Notes: generated by a model not told the origin, from the letters alone. A stretch of DNA of 64,000 nt from Rosellinia necatrix (GCA_021209875.1 JAGYVD010000003.1:5704001-5768000), one strand, 5' to 3'; numbered from the stretch's first letter, positions 52,038-63,779 are shown. A program made the numbers and translations.

Positions 52038-54191
52038 GGCGAACGGAACAGCCGGAAGACAACAAATACACGCTATATCTTATAGGGATGGGTCGTACGG
52101 TAGACCAGCAATCATCATGTTGCCCGTGTCGAGAGCAAGGAGGACGGGGCGTGAGCTAAGAGACCGAGGAAAGCTCGGCAAGTGCTAGGTAGGTTGCTGT
52201 GGGATAATGGGTGAGGGCCGGGAGTGCCGACTGTACGAGTGACGATCAGGGATGCAGGTCGGCGATGAGTATGGTATGAGGGCGTCGCCGCGGGTTACTC
52301 GAGGTTGATCAAGCGGAAATGACTCGTCCCTACAGCCGGTAACGAAGTTGGGGAGGTGACTCGGTCGATGCTTTGTCGCGAGACAAGTAAGTACGACTGT
52401 GGAGATGTTCGAGGTGGGAGGCAGCTCGACTCGAGAGAGAACGACGTCGCAACAAGCTACAGCGGTTCCATCAACTGCTGACTCGCGGATGACTTGTTCG
52501 TTGGTTGCGAGGCCTTCGATGATGGTATATTCTACGTCGTAAGATATGATTAATGCGACGAGGTGATCGAGGTGATTGATGCGTGCTTGTTATACGTATT
52601 ACGATGTATGAACTACGGCGTCATGTCGCCGGCCGAAGGAGGATGACGGCGCTCGTGATATGATGATGAGGATTTGCTGCCACACAGATGAGAGAGATTT
52701 TGAGCTCTTGTCACGGCACAGACGGGAGGCGAGAGATGATCTGAGAGTAGTCATACAAGGGAGTGTCAAACAGAGCAAGGCGAGGAGGGGAGGAGAGATG
52801 GTCAAAAAAAGGATCATAAAAAAAACACAAAAACGTTGAAAGAAGAGGGAAAGAAAGGAAATAAACAAGTATCGAATCTCTCTATAAAAACTACAACGAC
52901 AATAGCAATAAGTACGACCAGCAGGGAGATGGTGAGGGTCGTGGTGATGCCGGCGTTGATGGCGATGTTTTATCACTGTGGTTTGTGGTTTGTGGTTGAA
53001 ATAGCGAAGTAGGTAGGCATAACGGATCTGTGCCCTGTGAACAACGACTAGATAATAACTAACCTAGCCTGACTACTTGTGGTGTGCCTGTGCTGCAAGG
53101 TGATGCACACGGGAAGGAAAGTAGGTAGGGCTGGGCAGAGGCTGGGCGAAAGATGGCCAGAGATGGCTTGAGCCGATGTGTCAGTCTTGATTCGTAGGCA
53201 ACTTACCCAGTGTAGTGTGTAGCGCAGCGGAATGGAATGGTCTCTGGGATGGGATAGAGTGGATGATTGGCTCGCCAAGCTGTTCTGGGCTGTGCATGCC
53301 CCTTTTGGCTGAACAGCCGGTTATCTGAGACGAGGTAGTTACGACTGCCTACAGGTACTCTACCTAGTCTATCTAAGCCGACTAGGTACTGTACGGTGGG
53401 CAGTTAGTTATAGCTCTGAGCTAAGAGTACCTGCGTAACTACCTATACCTACCTACCTAATGTATATGTATATCGCTTAGGTAGGTACTTAGGCACATCC
53501 ACAATGAATTATCCTGGTCTAAATCGGAAGATGTACATCTTTGGCACCCTAAGAATGCGTTAGCGCGCAATTATCTGTACAGTAGCAGAAGCGTCTCTAG
53601 CTCACTTACTTATACTGTGTTTTCCACTTTCCACAACCCATAGATATATGGCGATTCAAGCCAACTTCTCACTCTATGACGCATCTGTGAAACAATATAT
53701 ACAGCCATTTATTCCATTCTTGAGTACCTTTCCTTTATACTAAGGAGATACTTATACATGTCATTATGTACCCCTCCTCGCCCTGGGTGAATAATGAGGC
53801 AGGTAAGCAGCCGACAAAATTTTAAAATAGGCGCATAAAATCTTGTCATCAGGTTTTCGCAGATTTACCTCGTAGGCATTTATATAGGCATAGACGGCAA
53901 AAATGATGTTCTTACCGTGCCAGGAATAGATCTAGTAGCATATATGGCTAGACATGGAGTAGAATACTAGTTTAACCATGTGACCATACTTGTGTTATAT
54001 GCTACTTGCAGGTTGACTAGGCTTACAAAAACTTGTACAAATCTGCGGGTCGCATAAGCATTTTCATGGGAACCGCTAAGTGCATTGAGGGTATTCTAAC
54101 AAGCTTCTGTCAACTACTTGTTCCCTCTGTGCCGTGTCAGCCCAGTTCGTAAACCCGTATGGTTCATGTACCATACCACAATCCCTTAGTC
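52038..54191. other. intergenic region upstream of ire1
   Basis: About 2.1 kb between the ire1 start and the hel2 stop, on the same strand. It includes the probable ire1 promoter and leader. The short frames at 52,599-52,976 and 53,048-53,278 (-) have no recognisable features. GGTAGGTA/TACCTACC motifs are dense at 53,340-53,490. Confidence 0.6.
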
Positions 54192-56667
54192 CTATCCCCA
54201 TTGCACCAAGACCTTTTTGCGTCCCTTGTTCCCTTTCTTTCCCTTCCCGCTACCTTCTTCCTCCTCATGCCCCTCGGCAGAGGTTGCGGCCTCTTCATTC
54301 CCTGTACCACCCCAACGAAACCCTGTGTCCCTCGAGCCTCCGACATCTCTCCGGACACTACCCCTTCCGTACCCAAAGATAGTTGTCGTGGGTTTAGGGG
54401 CTGCCGGAAGGGCGGGGAAGGCCTCTTCGCGGCTGTTGCCGGCTATGGATCTAGCCGGCGCCGAGTTTCTCGTGGTGGTGGTGGTGCCCCAGAGTGCACT
54501 TGTCGAAGGGCGAGGGGGGGCGCTGCCACTCGGCGGTAGTGAAGGAAATGCTGCTGCGGGGGATGCAAGCTGTCGGCTCGTCTGCCCGGCTGAGAATAGA
54601 GCCGCCGGATGCTCCACACTGGATCGGCGGGACTGTTGTGTGGAATTCTTTAATTTCAGAACCCTGTTTGTATGTCTTTGACTGGAGGCTGCGGTGGGCG
54701 TAGCATGTGAACTGCCTGCCGCTGCTGCTGCCCAACCACTGCTCGATGTCGTGGCACCACGCATGCCACCGAGCCCGGGCAAGGTTGGGTAATCTTCGTT
54801 GATGGCTCGCCAATCGTTCCACGCCTTGCTTAGCCTCTCGCATTTGGCCTTATCCTCGAATAGGTCCGTCATCTCACGTACAAGTGTCCCGAGCGCAGAC
54901 GAGGAAACCTCCGTAAAAAGGGAAAAAAGGACATCTACTAAGCCCGAAGCAGAGAGTTTGTCCTGTTGAAAAGAGGATATATGAGATCGGAACTGTTCCA
55001 TCTTGGCCCTGTCATTGTGAAGGAGGTTCGAGGCACGCTCTATGACCGCAGAATGGCGCATCAACCGAGCACGATCCTCGGGCGAGAGATTCGTGTCCGT
55101 CAAACTCATGCTTGCCAACTCCGCGGCGGGTGCAGTAGTCGTGGGAGGCCTAGAGCTGGACGGGGCGGCATTGCCCGGGCGGGATTGGGCTACATGGCCT
55201 GAAGGAGCTGCTGCGGCGGACGAAAGCTGGCCGCCAAAGGCACGATTTGACACGGATTGTGAAGATTGTATTGCCATCTGTCGCTGGAGGGCGAGTTCGT
55301 CTCTCCGCAGGGGCTGTGCCGAGCTTGCGGGAAGCAGCTCAGCGTTTGGGTCCCGGCCTCGTCCCCGGCCGTTCCTGCCTTCGTGGTCTCCCTCTCCGCC
55401 GCGGTTTGGCCTCCCTCCCCTTCTGGGCTGCTGATACCGCTCGCGAACATCAAATCCCGATAGATCCACTAGGCGAGCCTCGCGTCTCACGTCCTTGGAG
55501 AGAGAGTTACCGTGCTCGCTTAGTTGATGGGCCTTGAGATCCATCTCGGATCCGAATACAACAAATTTCTTCTCTAGGCATTCGCGATCCGAGCACAGGA
55601 AATGATCGCTCTTGAAGTGTTCCTCTAATGAGTTGTAGTCCCGGTAGTAATGTGGTTGCCTTGGGTCTTCACGGTCGCATAGGAAGCAGCGTTCGTGCCT
55701 ATCCCGGCAGTGTTCGTAAAGTTTGTCATCGTCGTAAAAACGGGAGCCGCAGAAAGCGCACAGCGGGTGCCCCCTGAACCCTGTCTGATCCACGGCACCT
55801 GGCTGGTCGTCGCCATGACGCATATGTTTCTCAAGCTCCTTGTCGGCAAATAATTCATGCTCATGGGTGAAGACCTTTTTGTTTCTCGTGCACAAGTCAC
55901 ACATCTTCTTGCTGTGCGTGCTACGGACATGTCGATGCAGGTCGGGCCAACCCAAGCCGGCGAAGTCACATGATATGTCGGGGCAGTTATATCGGAGGAG
56001 CAAGACGGTGTCGCCGACTATGTCTTCGTTCGTGTACCGAATACCGATGTTGTGGTCGGCGCTGGTTATATCGCGGTCCGAGTAGTCTTGGTACCGCTTC
56101 GCAGCATCGTCGGTGAAGATAACAAACGGCGCAACTGTCTACGTGCAAACTGTTAGCCCGACGACATGTTCCCGGTGCGGCTTCCTGGTGTGGCCGAGGC
56201 CCAGACATACTCGACAATGTGCGCATTCCTTATTTTTGTAGAGGGCCCTCATGCGCAGCGCGCAGATGTGGCATGTCCGGTGATTGCAAGGCGCCACGGA
56301 CTGGTGGATGACAGGGCTCGCGCAGATGAAGCAGACCTCAGCCTCAGCATCCCCCCTCGCTGGCATCGTCGTTCTCGGTCTTGCCCGTTGGCTGTGCTGG
56401 GGTAATGGGGACGCCATTCTGCGGCAATGGCCCCGAGACGGATGCGCCACCTCCCCCAGGCCTGTGGCCCCAAGGCCTATCGCTTCCGGTCGCGCCCTGT
56501 GCGTTGGCGGCCCCTCTACCTCGTCCCCGACCACGGCCTCGCCTCCGATCTCCCCCCCGATCTCCCCCCCGATCTCCCTCCCGATCTCCCCCCCTGCCTC
56601 TGCCTCTTGCGTTAGCTGCTCCCCCTCCGCGGTTTTCAACGGAAGCGGTAGCATTGATTGAGGCCAT
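54192..56667 (-). CDS. hel2: Hel2/ZNF598-type RING E3 ligase, frame disrupted by one base
   Basis: Ubiquitin ligase that marks collided ribosomes in ribosome-associated quality control. Exons are 56,211-56,667 and 54,192-56,138, with a 72-bp intron ending TAG. The N-terminus is RGG-rich (GDRGG and RGRGRG repeats). The RING reads CFICASP...CNHRTCHIC...ECAHC. Then come TVAPFVIFTDDA and a series of C2H2-like fingers (CPDISCDFAG, CDLC, CAFCGSRF, CFLCDRE). The C-terminal half is low-complexity and ends in a KGKKGNKGRKK stretch. The N-terminal frame hits a TGA just before the RING. Removing one base from the G6 run at 56,351-56,356 makes a continuous 800-residue protein. Assembly error is the simplest cause; an internal ATG at 56,366 would also give a RING-containing product. 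Confidence 0.88.
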
Positions 56668-57855
56668 CGGATCCGCTCGGGCGGTTTTTTCTCTAGCTGG
56701 ATATCTGGGAGAAGGGGTAGCGTGCCAGTGGTAAAGCCTACCTATCGCAGAAAGACGGCTTATTGATTCGCAATCAGCCGACGGCTCTCGATGATGGACG
56801 GTCTAGGACTGTCTGCTTGCCTGTATGCGGCGGCCTGCGATGAGAAAAGTAGCCTTTGACTCACTATCCAGGTATGATCCGGAATGAGAGGCCCTGATAT
56901 CGCTGCCACAACGCAGAACAAACTAGCCAGCAAGAGAAATACGTCTTATTGGGCCCCACGCTAACACAGCTAAGGCCATTTTTTGGTTTGTCTTAGGTAC
57001 ATAGACCGCCCCATAGTTACATGCATTACCTAGGTACCTCCAGCGCTGTGGCCAGCAGCTGGATGGTGGGGGGGGTTTCTAGTAATTGTATAACCGCCAT
57101 ATGTTGCAACTCCTCAGATGACTAAAAGGCGATGTATGTACCTACAGAATAGGTACCCAGTTACCAGAGCCGCTAGGTACAGATGGAGTGGATACCTCGT
57201 GCTATTTCTTGAGTCCCTAGACAACAAAATAGAAGTACCACCACCTATAGGCTGGCTATGTTATAATATACATTTCCAACACGAACAGCGAGACAAAGAA
57301 TCTAGGTAGCCGAAACAGATACCTACCTAGGTAGGTTATAATGCACGCCTTCTTATCATTTATAACAGCCTGAAGATGACCAGCTGCTTAAGTGAGGTAC
57401 TTGGGTCCGCAGTCACAGTACAAACAAGTTAACCAGAAGTTCTTACGATCAATGTTGACTACCTACTTAGTTAACGGATAAATTTTTGTAATAAAAGACC
57501 CAAAAAAGGGATGATCAAACTCAACTTGGCCGGCTTGTCTATATGTCACATTCGTCAAGCCATAAGATTTTTGACCCGTATCTTACCGATCATGCCAATA
57601 CCTGCTAATATACGCCAACCCAGCGAGATATTGACCTGCCTTTAAAACGCCAGTGCTTGCAGACTAGATAGTAACTACACTTTACTTGGGCTCCACGATG
57701 AATAGTATCCATTGCGACCACGAGTATGCACAGTAGGTCGTGCGTACCCTCATGGTAGCAACGAAAGGTCTTGTGTCGCCAATACCGCGACTCAGAGACA
57801 ACATCCCGGAAGCATCGTACTGCCTAGGATCCCCCCGTCGCCCCTCAGCATCACC
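56668..57855. other. intergenic region between hel2 and SWIB gene
   Basis: About 1.2 kb. It holds the hel2 promoter side and the SWIB gene 3' flank. CCTACCTAGGTAGG palindromes occur at 57,026-57,037 and 57,320-57,336. No gene is supported. Confidence 0.6.
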
Positions 57856-59051
57856 TCAAGCCCCTTCTTCTACCGGATACAGGTGGTTGCCCACGAGCTT
57901 GTTCATCTGAAACATGTCCACTTTGGTCAGCTTGAAGACGGCTTGCATTCTCTCGTCGCACAAAATTTGGCGCTTGTCGGTGGGGTCTTGAAGTTGGTTC
58001 TCCTTTATGTGTTCCCATAGCTTTTTCACAACCTGAGGGCGGGAGAGCTACAAAAAGGTTAGATATCAAAGGAATACACTTCTCGTCCGGAGCATGAACC
58101 AAGACAGGTCGTTCGGGGCACCTGGTTTCCACATACCTGCGGCTCGCCACAAAGCTCTGCCAACGGGTAACTGAGATTGAAGGGCTTCTGAAATCCACCC
58201 CCAGCCTTGCGCTTCTTGGGGCTAGGCTCATCACTCCCGTCCACATCACTGTCGTCTTCCGGCCGGACCCTCTTGTCACTCTTCTTCTTTGGGGCTGGCT
58301 TCTTTTTCTTCTTCGGCGCAGCTTTGGCCCCACCCCCGCGTGTAGTTCGAGTTCGTTGGTTCTCTTCCGCTTGGAGCAGAGCGGCCAATCTGGCGTCGGC
58401 ATCCTCAGTGTCTGCGCTTTGCTCTTTACGCTGCTTCTTCTTCGGTGGGTGGACGGAAACTTTGATTTCGCCGCCATTTGCATCTGGGTCGTCCTTAACG
58501 CCGTCGTCATGGCCGTTCAAATACCCATTGGGTGGCGAAGGTGGGGAGTTCAAGTCCGGCACCACCGCATCAACCGGGGCAGCGGTGGCAGATATCGCAT
58601 CAAAACGCTGTTCAATGAGAGCCTTGATGGCATCCTGTGGAAGAGGCAACCGTTAGTGGTCAATATATCAGAACCAACTGGCATAAGCAAAGGGCCATAA
58701 GGCGTATCATAGTGCCCGCCCTAATGCTCACGCAGTTGGCATACGTGCAAGCTATAGGAGGCCAGGGTGGTAAGGGATATGCTACCCTTTGCTCATTCAA
58801 GTCCCTTCCTCCCAGTTCGGCTTGGAGGCCTAGTCGAATCTTCTTGCGGGTGACGGTCTCGAGATCCGCTGTAGTCAAAATCCCATCGATGATCTCGGTG
58901 TAGCGGATCTCTTCCTCGGCGGTAACTATAACATATAAAACATTAGACCTATGTCGCGCCCTGGGGAGGGGTACGTCACTAAGCAACCTGCTAGGTGGCA
59001 ACGCATAATCAAGTATGGTATGCAGGGAAAGGACATACGTGGTTGCGACAT
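57856..59051 (-). CDS. DEK_C and SWIB domain protein (Uaf30/Tri1-like)
   Basis: Four exons: 59,039-59,051 (13 bases, MSQP plus one base), 58,786-58,925, 58,137-58,634 and 57,856-58,047, giving 280 residues. The DEK_C-type helical domain covers residues 5 to about 60 (EIIDGILTTADLETVTRKKIR, then DAIKALIEQRFDAI). A linker rich in K, P and D/E follows (PKKKQRKEQ, PKKKKKPAPKKK), with likely nuclear localisation signals. The SWIB domain (FNLSYPLAELCGEPQLSRPQVVKKLWEHIKE to MNKLVGNHLYP) closes the protein. Yeast relatives are Uaf30, a subunit of the RNA polymerase I upstream activation factor, and its paralogue Tri1. I cannot separate the two by sequence. Introns carry CTAAC or CTAAT branch sites. 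The stop codon lies at 57,856. Confidence 0.88.
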
Positions 59052-60820
59052 AGTGTTCAAGATAGAACTTGCTCCTATGCCGGATTCATAGAGGGGTCAC
59101 GACCCGATGTATAGTGTTTCGATACGATCTCCAACGCTCCTGGTCAGAGCATAGCGGCCGGCCGAGAGGAAGGTCGGTACACAGCTCTCAGGTATAGCCT
59201 GCTAGTCGATATGGTGGCGTGATGTATTTATATCCAGCGATAGAGGGGCATAGGAGGGATAATATGCTAAACGAACGAGCTGGGTGGGGATGATTTAGTT
59301 TCGACGTCGCTCTATCGAGACTTGTTAGTTTTATGGAACATCGGCTGGGCTACGGCTCGATGTATGTTCGTCATTGGGGCGAAAGGAGAGATACCACACT
59401 CGGGAATTGGAAGGCGCGAGGAACGACGACGGATGTACGAGATGTACGTGTGGTGCGCACGGGCGATAGGTTTGAAGGTCAAGCTGCGGCAGGGAAGGTG
59501 CAATGCACATCGTAGGCGCAGAGAAGAACGACGGCCCCCGGAATAGAAGTTGAAAAATGGCGAAGGCATGCATCTACTTACCGCGCGCTGGGGAGGCGAT
59601 GGCTGACTGGCAATGGAGACCGCGACAGGTTGCGCTGTGGCTGGGGTTATACGAACGCGGTGTATCGAGCTCCGCAGGAATAACGGCAGTCTATATGCGA
59701 CGGGGGACGGGCAACCTCTGTCGTACCTGGATTAGATAGGTGCCACCGGAAAGGGAGGCAAGGCAATGGGTGCGTGATGGATGGAGTAAGTAACAAATGG
59801 AAGAAGACGGGTTGGGCCAAGCCTTTCCCGTCGGCGAGCGAGGCGAATGGAACAACGGGATGGAAGGGGCGTGTGCTGGTGGCAAGCGTGATGCTGGATA
59901 TCGAAACAAAAAAGATCTCGGGAGATGAGCTGATGTCGGGTTGCCTGGTTGTGTTGTTTAGTCAGAGAGAGGGATGTGGACATGTGGGAGGATGACGATG
60001 AAAGTGTCGGCAGAAGAGAATCAATCCGGTCGTCTGATTTGCTCATGGCGTCCCTGGTCTTAGGTAGGGTATTGCGGATAGCGGGACGCCTGACAAGACC
60101 GTTCGGTGGTCTGGTACCGGGGCGGGTACCAATGTGGCTTCCAGCCTGTTAAGACAGGGAAGGAATATACTAGACGGGTACTTCCAGGTAAGGTTGTGGT
60201 GCGGTAGGCACATCGATACATTGATAGGTACCCTGTAGGAAGGTAGCCGCCAGGCAGGGACTGGAGCGTTCAAGATGCCGCGCTAAGAACGTTGACGGTT
60301 GCGGGAGAGATCGGGGCTGAGCCTAGCCAATCATTCCTCGCCGTCAAGAGATTCCAACAACCTTGAAGCCCCAAGATGTGCTACCTAGGGGACCTAGATA
60401 GGTACTTAAGTAGGCGGGTGGGGGGGAGAGGAATAAGGTGGGGAACCCACATGCAACAGACCGATCAAGGCACCTGTGGATACCTACCACTGACCTACAT
60501 CGAACACCAAAGTTGAGCACTTATCACTCACTTATCATCACCGGGAGCCCCTACCTACATACCCTACCTACATACCCTAGGTATGTAGGTAGGTACTTAG
60601 TGCTCGAGATTGTTCAGAATGGATTTACAATCAATAGTTATATCTAGACCTCACAAGTCTGCTTGGGCAACATACCTAAATAAAGCAACATTCTTATCTA
60701 ATGCCTGAGGGATGTACTAAATAAAAACTATCTACAAAAAGTAGTTATGTGTACAATACCAGTACTTGAAGGTATTCCTAATCCACCCCCAGCCGCTGCA
60801 GATCCGGCAGTAATCGGTCG
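59052..60820. other. intergenic region upstream of SWIB gene
   Basis: About 1.8 kb between the SWIB gene start and the YdeI-family stop. Several overlapping open frames at 59,312-60,273 lie on both strands with no family signal, and look like chance frames in a promoter region. A nested CCTACCTACATACC / GGTATGTAGGTAGG inverted repeat is at 60,549-60,596. Confidence 0.55.
60549..60596. repeat. inverted repeat of TACCTACATACC units
   Basis: Two direct CTACCTACATACC units followed by their reverse complement (GGTATGTAGGTAGG), able to form a hairpin. It is an extended version of the GGTAGG/CCTACC motif seen in most intergenic regions of the window. Confidence 0.7.
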
Positions 60821-61612
60821 TCAGGGAGATGGTAGGGTTGTCTTGAGAAGACGGGTCGATCTCCGAACCGGTCTTCCGCCAACACGTGCTGTAGCCATAT
60901 GCCGAGCCCGCGTCGGGGTGGCAGCAGTCTTGGGCGCCATCTCCTTCTTAGGCGTCGTCGCATTCTTGAGTACCATCTTCTTGAGTGTCACGGCACCAGC
61001 TACCGCGCTCACGGCCGCTGCTGGCTTCTGTTTCTGTGGATACGGGCTCTCGCCGCGGGCAAGCATCTCCACGAAGGCGGCAATCCGCTTCTCCCTGCCT
61101 GCCTGGGTCTTGAGGGCGTTGAGGCGAAAGTAGATGGCGTAACGGTTTGAGCGCGTTAGGACATCCCACATGGCCTGGGCCTCCGGCACGGCAGCGACGG
61201 CAGAGATGAACTCGGGCGGAGGTTCGGCCGTCGACTGACCGGCATACGCCGCATCCCAGCGCCCGTCTATTTTGGCAGCGTCAATGGCGGCACGGCCGAG
61301 GGCCGTCACACGACCTTCTTTCTCGAGACGCGCGATGTGCTCGACGTTACGACGGGACCAGAGGCTTTTGGGGGTTCGTGGGGTGAAGCGCTGTGAGTAA
61401 CTGCGCTCATCACCACCTCGTGCCTGGCCGTCAATCCAACCCTGGCACAGGGCCTCGTCTAAAGCCTGCGCATAGCAGAGGGACGTAGGAGCCGTGTGCC
61501 CCTTTTTGGATAATGACAGCCATACCCCCTTGGAAGTGGTAGCATTGCGGACCAGCCAGTTTGACCAGGCCGCGACATCGGCAACGGTGAGGATTGGCAG
61601 ATCAGTAGGCAT
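60821..61612 (-). CDS. YdeI/OmdA-family protein
   Basis: Single-exon gene of 263 residues. The family, named after bacterial YdeI and OmpD-associated proteins, has no established biochemical activity, so I give no function. Diagnostic segments are WLVRNATTSKGVWLSLSKKG, LCYAQALDEALCQGWIDGQ, YSQRFTPRTPKSLWSRRNVEHI and AAKIDGRWDAAY. NRYAIYFRLNALKT and EKRIAAFVEMLARGE are also diagnostic. Residues from about 200 on form a basic A/K/T/R-rich tail not typical of the bacterial proteins, which may direct the protein to the nucleus. I chose the ATG at 61,612, where the conserved domain starts; a longer frame reaches 61,690 but the extra 26 residues look unconserved. The lack of introns and the bacterial relatives are compatible with old transfer. 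Confidence 0.85.
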   Translation of the reverse strand: MPTDLPILTVADVAAWSNWLVRNATTSKGVWLSLSKKGHTAPTSLCYAQALDEALCQGWIDGQARGGDERSYSQRFTPRTPKSLWSRRNVEHIARLEKEGRVTALGRAAIDAAKIDGRWDAAYAGQSTAEPPPEFISAVAAVPEAQAMWDVLTRSNRYAIYFRLNALKTQAGREKRIAAFVEMLARGESPYPQKQKPAAAVSAVAGAVTLKKMVLKNATTPKKEMAPKTAATPTRARHMATARVGGRPVRRSTRLLKTTLPSP

Positions 61613-62645
61613 CTGACTAAGTCTAAAGGGGTGATGTTGATTAGATATCGCTGCTAATATTGACCCTCGTGAGAGCCGGTCAAAGTACACGGATTTTCGA
61701 TGCTAAAAGTATATATTACTAGGTAGATTATAGAGATGCCTTAATTCATTTCACCAATCATGGTCTTGCAAGAAACTAGTGCCTGAATAGGTTAACAAGC
61801 TAGCCTTCCTAAATTTTAGCATACAAAAGACTAGGTAGGTAGATGGCACCCTCAACCGTAAAAGCTGCCTAGATAGGCTACCTAGTTTGAGAAAGACTCA
61901 ACTAGCAACTATTACGCCTCTGTCTATTAAATCCAACATCTCTTTGATGGTCATTTCAGCACCGAAACAAAATATACACGATCAAGATCCACAATACCCC
62001 TGTTAACAAAAGCAACAACATAATTGTAGTTAAATGATTACTCCTCATATCTGGCATCGATAGTTATACCTAGTATCTGTGGCGCAGGCAAAATCATGTG
62101 GCTGTAAATGTGTCATGGAATTTATTAATCTACCTAGTAGGCCAATACACATGCGATTGGTATATTCAAGGTTGGTAGTGCCGAACTGGCACTCAAGTAG
62201 ATATGACACATGAAGTAGTAATTGTTGATACTCATCAGCTCGCCTACCAGGCACGCTCCTGTTCACTATTGGCCCAGTGCACATGGGAGCTCAGCAATGC
62301 TTGTGATTTTTGCTGTCAAACGAACTTGCGCCTCCCAACCCGTAACAAAATATATAGGTCAATCTTACAATCCCCGAAGTCTCTTTTCTCCTTTTTCTTC
62401 TAACGAGTTGTCACGTTGTGGCCCTTCATATCCATCAAAACCTATCCTATGTCACGGAACAAGAACGCAACGCTGTCCCACAACACCATCGTTGCAAGAT
62501 AGTAAAAGTAGAACGTTGCCAAGTCGAACTATTAACCGTTCGGAACCACTTGTATACTGTATTGTGACACCCTGTAGCACCAATATTGCCACTTAGTAGA
62601 GCATCCCCTAAATAGTATACCCAGTCATGGCTAGGTTAAATCGTA
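61613..62645. other. intergenic region with repeat fragment
   Basis: About 1.0 kb between the YdeI-family gene and the 3' end of the disrupted protease. It contains a 44-bp match (62,494-62,537) to the zone next to the AT-rich block. No gene is supported; the frame at 62,222-62,596 shows no family features. Confidence 0.5.
62494..62537 (+). repeat. dispersed repeat fragment, copy 2
   Basis: Gapless partner of 25,228-25,271, with 32 of 44 identical positions and mostly transition differences. It lies about 110 bp beyond the protease stop codon. Confidence 0.45.
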
Positions 62646-63779
62646 TCAGCTCAACTTTGGCTGCTTATCTGATGAATATCGAATAGGGAGCCTTGTTAGG
62701 CTTTTCGGTGGCTCTTTATTACGCACCAGCTCCGTTGTAACCTCAGTTTTATAGTCATCGCCATTGTGCTTATACGGATTCGCCATGAAATCGATGCCAC
62801 GTGTGAAGGCTGAGATATCGTTCCCATTGTGACCCAACGCAGTAGCGCCATTGATGCCTTCCGCCCCATGTTGGTGAATACCAATGGCATGAAATGTACC
62901 ATCGCTTTCGAGTTCCGGAACAGGGCTGCCAGAGTTGCCTAAGATATCTCTATTAGTCCCTGTAATTGGCAGCAGTGGTACGATAAATGGACAACGTACC
63001 GCCCGCAGTATCAAACTTATATTTTAGGATGTAGCTATCATTCTTGAGGTCATAGATTTGGGGTCCTTGGCTCTGAAACATGTATTTGTCGCTGGTATTG
63101 TTGGGGATATGTGGATAGCCGACAACGCGGATATCGCTACTGTCATCTAAGATAGGGCAGGCACTATAATTGATATAATTACGCACCTATTCGAAAGGGG
63201 TGTTGACGCGGATGACAGCAAAGTCAAAGATACTTTCTTCTGTTTTGTAATAGTTCCAATGAACCGCAACATGCTTTGCTATTCTTCTCTCTCCTTGAAT
63301 ACGGAGTTCGCCCCAGTACCCGACGTAGATATAGATACTTTCGGCCCACTGGCCATTCTTGAACACATTATGGGCCGCTGTGACAATTGTCCTATTATCG
63401 ATGAGGGAGCCCGCGCCCATGTAGCTTGTGCCACTACCGCCGTACATGACTAGCTTGCAAATGGCTGTGAGTTTTAGCGATGATAGGAAAGCGGGAAGTT
63501 TTACACAATCATGCCTCTATATTTTCCCTGAGGCCTGGGATCATCTTGGGACGCCTGTGTCAGGCTATAAATGCCAAGCTGCGTCTCTCGGATCTCCAAG
63601 TTCTCGCGATAATACGTGCTAGGCTCTCATATTGCCATAGCTGGCGCCGTGATATAAAACATACAATAGCAGAGCCGTAAGCTAGTCGTAAGAACAGTTC
63701 GGCTATCATCCGGCTCTCCTTGGCCCATCGGCTCATACTCAAGCCCCCGTAGCGGCGAAGGGAGTTGCGCGTTCATCAT
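62646..63779 (-). pseudogene. V8-like (S1-fold) serine protease, disrupted
   Basis: Trypsin-fold endopeptidase related to glutamyl endopeptidase V8. The catalytic triad is visible: His in TIVTAAHN (about 63,370), Asp in FDFAVIRV (about 63,215) and Ser in GGNSGSPV (62,925-62,940). Downstream exons are joined by a 61-bp intron (62,939-62,999, branch GACTAATAG). A 53-bp intron (63,454-63,506) probably links GKYRGMI to LVMYGGSG. A TAG stop at 63,187-63,189 interrupts the frame between NTPFE and VRNYINY; both sides are family-like and in the same frame. A further TGA at 63,627-63,629 interrupts the N-terminal part. The TAG is what a CAG would become by C-to-T change at CpA, the RIP target. I conclude the gene is probably inactive. 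ATG 63,779 is nominal; coding likely began further upstream. Confidence 0.7.

Noticed and set aside
59312..60273. Overlapping open frames on both strands upstream of the SWIB gene
   Set aside because: No homology or splice pattern; the region is better explained as promoter and leader DNA.
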